Of a stretch of DNA of 18,550 nucleotides, positions 17,258 through 18,550 are shown in pieces. The translations under genes and the position numbers were made by a program. The notes under the pieces were generated by a model. The model was not told the origin of the DNA. It did no database searches and saw only the letters and a list, made by a program, of their open reading frames with translations. Position 1 is the first letter of the stretch. Each line of letters opens with the position of its first letter. This stretch comes from Helicostylum pulchrum (lineage: Eukaryota > Mucoromycota > Mucoromycetes > Mucorales > Mucoraceae): the NCBI GenBank assembly GCA_025677825.1, contig JAIXMO010000123.1:1-18550 (forward strand). The letters run 5' to 3'.

Positions 17258-18144
17258 TATCTATTCATTTTATCTTCATCAGCTTCTAGTTTTTTATTTT
17301 TTTCTTTGTTTATTGGATATGTAAAATTAGTAGTATTTATATCTAAATTTCTTGTTGAAAATTTTCTTATAGTCTCTAATAAAGTATTGATATACAAACC
17401 ATCAAAACACATATTATCATATATAGTAAAGAATTTATTAAAATCTACATTATTAATTAACATCTTGTCATCATTATTATCCTTACATGGTAAAGATTCT
17501 GAAACAAAAACTACAATTTCATTCAAGTCTATTACAAATTGGGTATTTAAACCAGGCTTCTTTAATTTCCAACTATATAATTGTAATTTATTCATTGTTA
17601 CATTCTCATATACTATTTTATTATGGTGACCATCCATAAGTAATGTCACGTGTTTTGTTAATTCTGGATTTTTTATATATGAATTTAATAATCTAATATT
17701 TTTATTTGAAAAACAATTATACATCAAATTGTTTATCCAAATATTTAACTCGTCATACTTATCAACAAAAACATATTTATAAATTTTAAAATAATTGGTA
17801 TAGTGCATATATTTCCCCATTTGGTTGATAGAAACACCACAAACCATATGGTATAATACAATTAAAGCTTTGTCGATATTTCTATATGGACCAGGAATAT
17901 CAAATTTATTACAAAAATCTGTTAAAAAGATAAATACAGCTACAGGTCCAATTTTTTCTAAAATAATCTTTTTTATATTATCTATATCAAATATTTCTTG
18001 AATTTCAGTTCTATGAAAATGTTTTCTTGTAATTGGTTTATAATCATTTAATAAAAATTTCCATTTAGATTTTATAATATTTTCATATTCTTTTCTCAAC
18101 TTATGTTGAAGTTCAGATTTTATATTTGGGTCTTCTATTTCCAT
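17218..18144 (-). pseudogene. DDE_Tnp_4-like (IS5/Harbinger-type) transposase, C-terminus lost
   Basis: The ATG is at 18144. Residues 1-295 belong to the transposase; the last 13 (from 17257 down) come from the putative outer LTR. The N-terminal part (about 55-160) is the helical region found before the nuclease in this family. The core has HVTLLMDGHHNK (first Asp, 171), LYSWKLKKPGLNTQFVIDLN (the usual KKxxLNxQ-like block), LPCKDNNDDKML, CFDGLY (second Asp, 248) and NFTYPINKEKNKKLEADE. The RSxIE block with the catalytic Glu should follow and is absent, so the enzyme is presumably dead. The gene is very AT-rich, like the Merlin-like element, but AAAATTGA is not seen before it. No terminal repeats of its own were found. 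Confidence 0.65.
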
Positions 18145-18395
18145 TTTTTAAAGTTAATGAAATCAATAAAATAAAAGTTTTTATGCATAAAAAAAATTCG
18201 TGTAACATATATCATGTAATAATAGTTAATTTAAAGACATTGAGAAATGTTTTTCGGAAAATAGATTTGTAGGTTGGTATAGTTTCATAGGAGTATCATA
18301 GAATAATAGGTAGAATTATATTAATATTTAATCAAAACTTCTTATATAATCGTGATTTAATGCTTTTTCTTAAAATTTAAAACATTTGTATATTT
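18145..18395. other. AT-rich spacer upstream of the truncated transposase
   Basis: No open frame of note and no RNA gene seen. It should contain the promoter of the minus-strand transposase and perhaps its lost terminal repeat, but I could not identify either. Confidence 0.5.
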
Positions 18396-18445
18396 GGATG
18401 TATCCCAATATAACTCTCAGATTTATAAAAATGTATGAGATGGAT

Positions 18446-18453
18446 AAAATTGA
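18446..18453 (+). promoter_or_regulatory. AAAATTGA octamer in the third element
   Basis: AAAATTGA, 50 bases inside end B (42 in the full copies), in an otherwise diverged leader. Confidence 0.4.
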
Positions 18454-18529
18454 ATTTTATTATTAAAATAAAATATTAGGTGGATTAATTTGTAAACAAG
18501 TAAAAACATAATTTTAAAATATTAGAATA

Positions 18530-18550
18530 ATGGAAAACCTTGGGGATTTA
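18530..18550 (+). CDS. possible start of the third element's first gene (seven codons, cut by the window)
   Basis: The ATG at 18530 opens a frame MENLGDL to the window edge, 134 bp inside end B. Its position fits a transposase start, but seven codons cannot be identified. Confidence 0.25.

Larger units (their letters stand above)
18396..18550 (+). mobile_element. start of a third, diverged Merlin-like element (runs off the window)
   Basis: The first 24 bases (GGATGTATCCCAA ... CTCTCA) equal end B of the two complete copies. Further in, the sequence diverges but keeps AAAATTGAATT at 18446. It points rightwards, so the body lies outside the window. The base before it is T, which shows that the element starts with GGATG rather than GGGATG. 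Confidence 0.7.

Noticed and set aside
1..18550. CRISPR arrays, rRNA or tRNA genes, bacterial operons
   Set aside because: No regularly spaced repeats, tRNA A/B boxes or rRNA stretches are visible, and introns and chromovirus structure argue against a bacterial origin despite the IS1595-type transposases.

Overview
The window looks like transposon-rich nuclear DNA of an early-diverging fungus, probably Mucoromycota (a Mucorales- or Glomeromycotina-like genome). The reasons are strongly AT-rich DNA, short GT-AG introns of 59-73 bp, a Ty3/gypsy chromovirus with a C-terminal chromodomain, and IS1595/Merlin (ISXO2-like) and DDE_Tnp_4-like transposases. No lineage can be proved from the sequence alone. 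Almost everything readable is a mobile element or a remnant of one.

Layout. 1-1741 (+): an intron-containing ISXO2/Merlin transposase-like gene, entering from the left edge and carrying three apparent frameshifts. 1742-3013: no gene seen. 3014-17257: a nest of elements. The outermost recognisable layer is a DDE_Tnp_4-like transposase (minus strand, 17258-18144) that loses its C-terminus where a Ty3/gypsy LTR appears to begin. That outer Ty3 element (minus strand) has its putative 5' LTR at 16916-17257, gag at 15752-16891 and protease-RT-RNase H at 3085-5393. Its integrase is missing, and pol ends at a 48-bp direct repeat. Its gag zinc knuckle is split by an inner Ty3 chromovirus at 5394-15751, which has 421-bp LTRs that read as identical, a 5-bp ACGAT duplication, one gag-pol frame and a polypurine tract. 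The chromovirus is in turn hit twice by the same 1909-bp DNA transposon, in opposite orientations (7591-9499 and 12198-14106), each copy flanked by a perfect 8-bp duplication.

The 1909-bp transposon is the most interesting object. It carries a 292-aa IS1595/Merlin-type DDE transposase and, 54 bp downstream on the same strand, a 282-aa protein of no family I recognise. That protein has coiled-coil-like and basic segments and a duplicated acidic motif. Both genes are preceded at short distance by the octamer AAAATTGA, the known early-promoter motif of mimivirus-like giant viruses. A third copy of the element's end, with the same octamer, starts at 18396 and runs off the right edge. The two ends are only weakly inverted repeats of each other.

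Inferred order of events: DDE_Tnp_4 element, then outer Ty3 insertion and decay, then chromovirus insertion (recent), then two Merlin-like insertions (very recent). The two copies make a 1.9-kb inverted repeat around 2.7 kb of pol, which could produce hairpin RNA in read-through transcripts.
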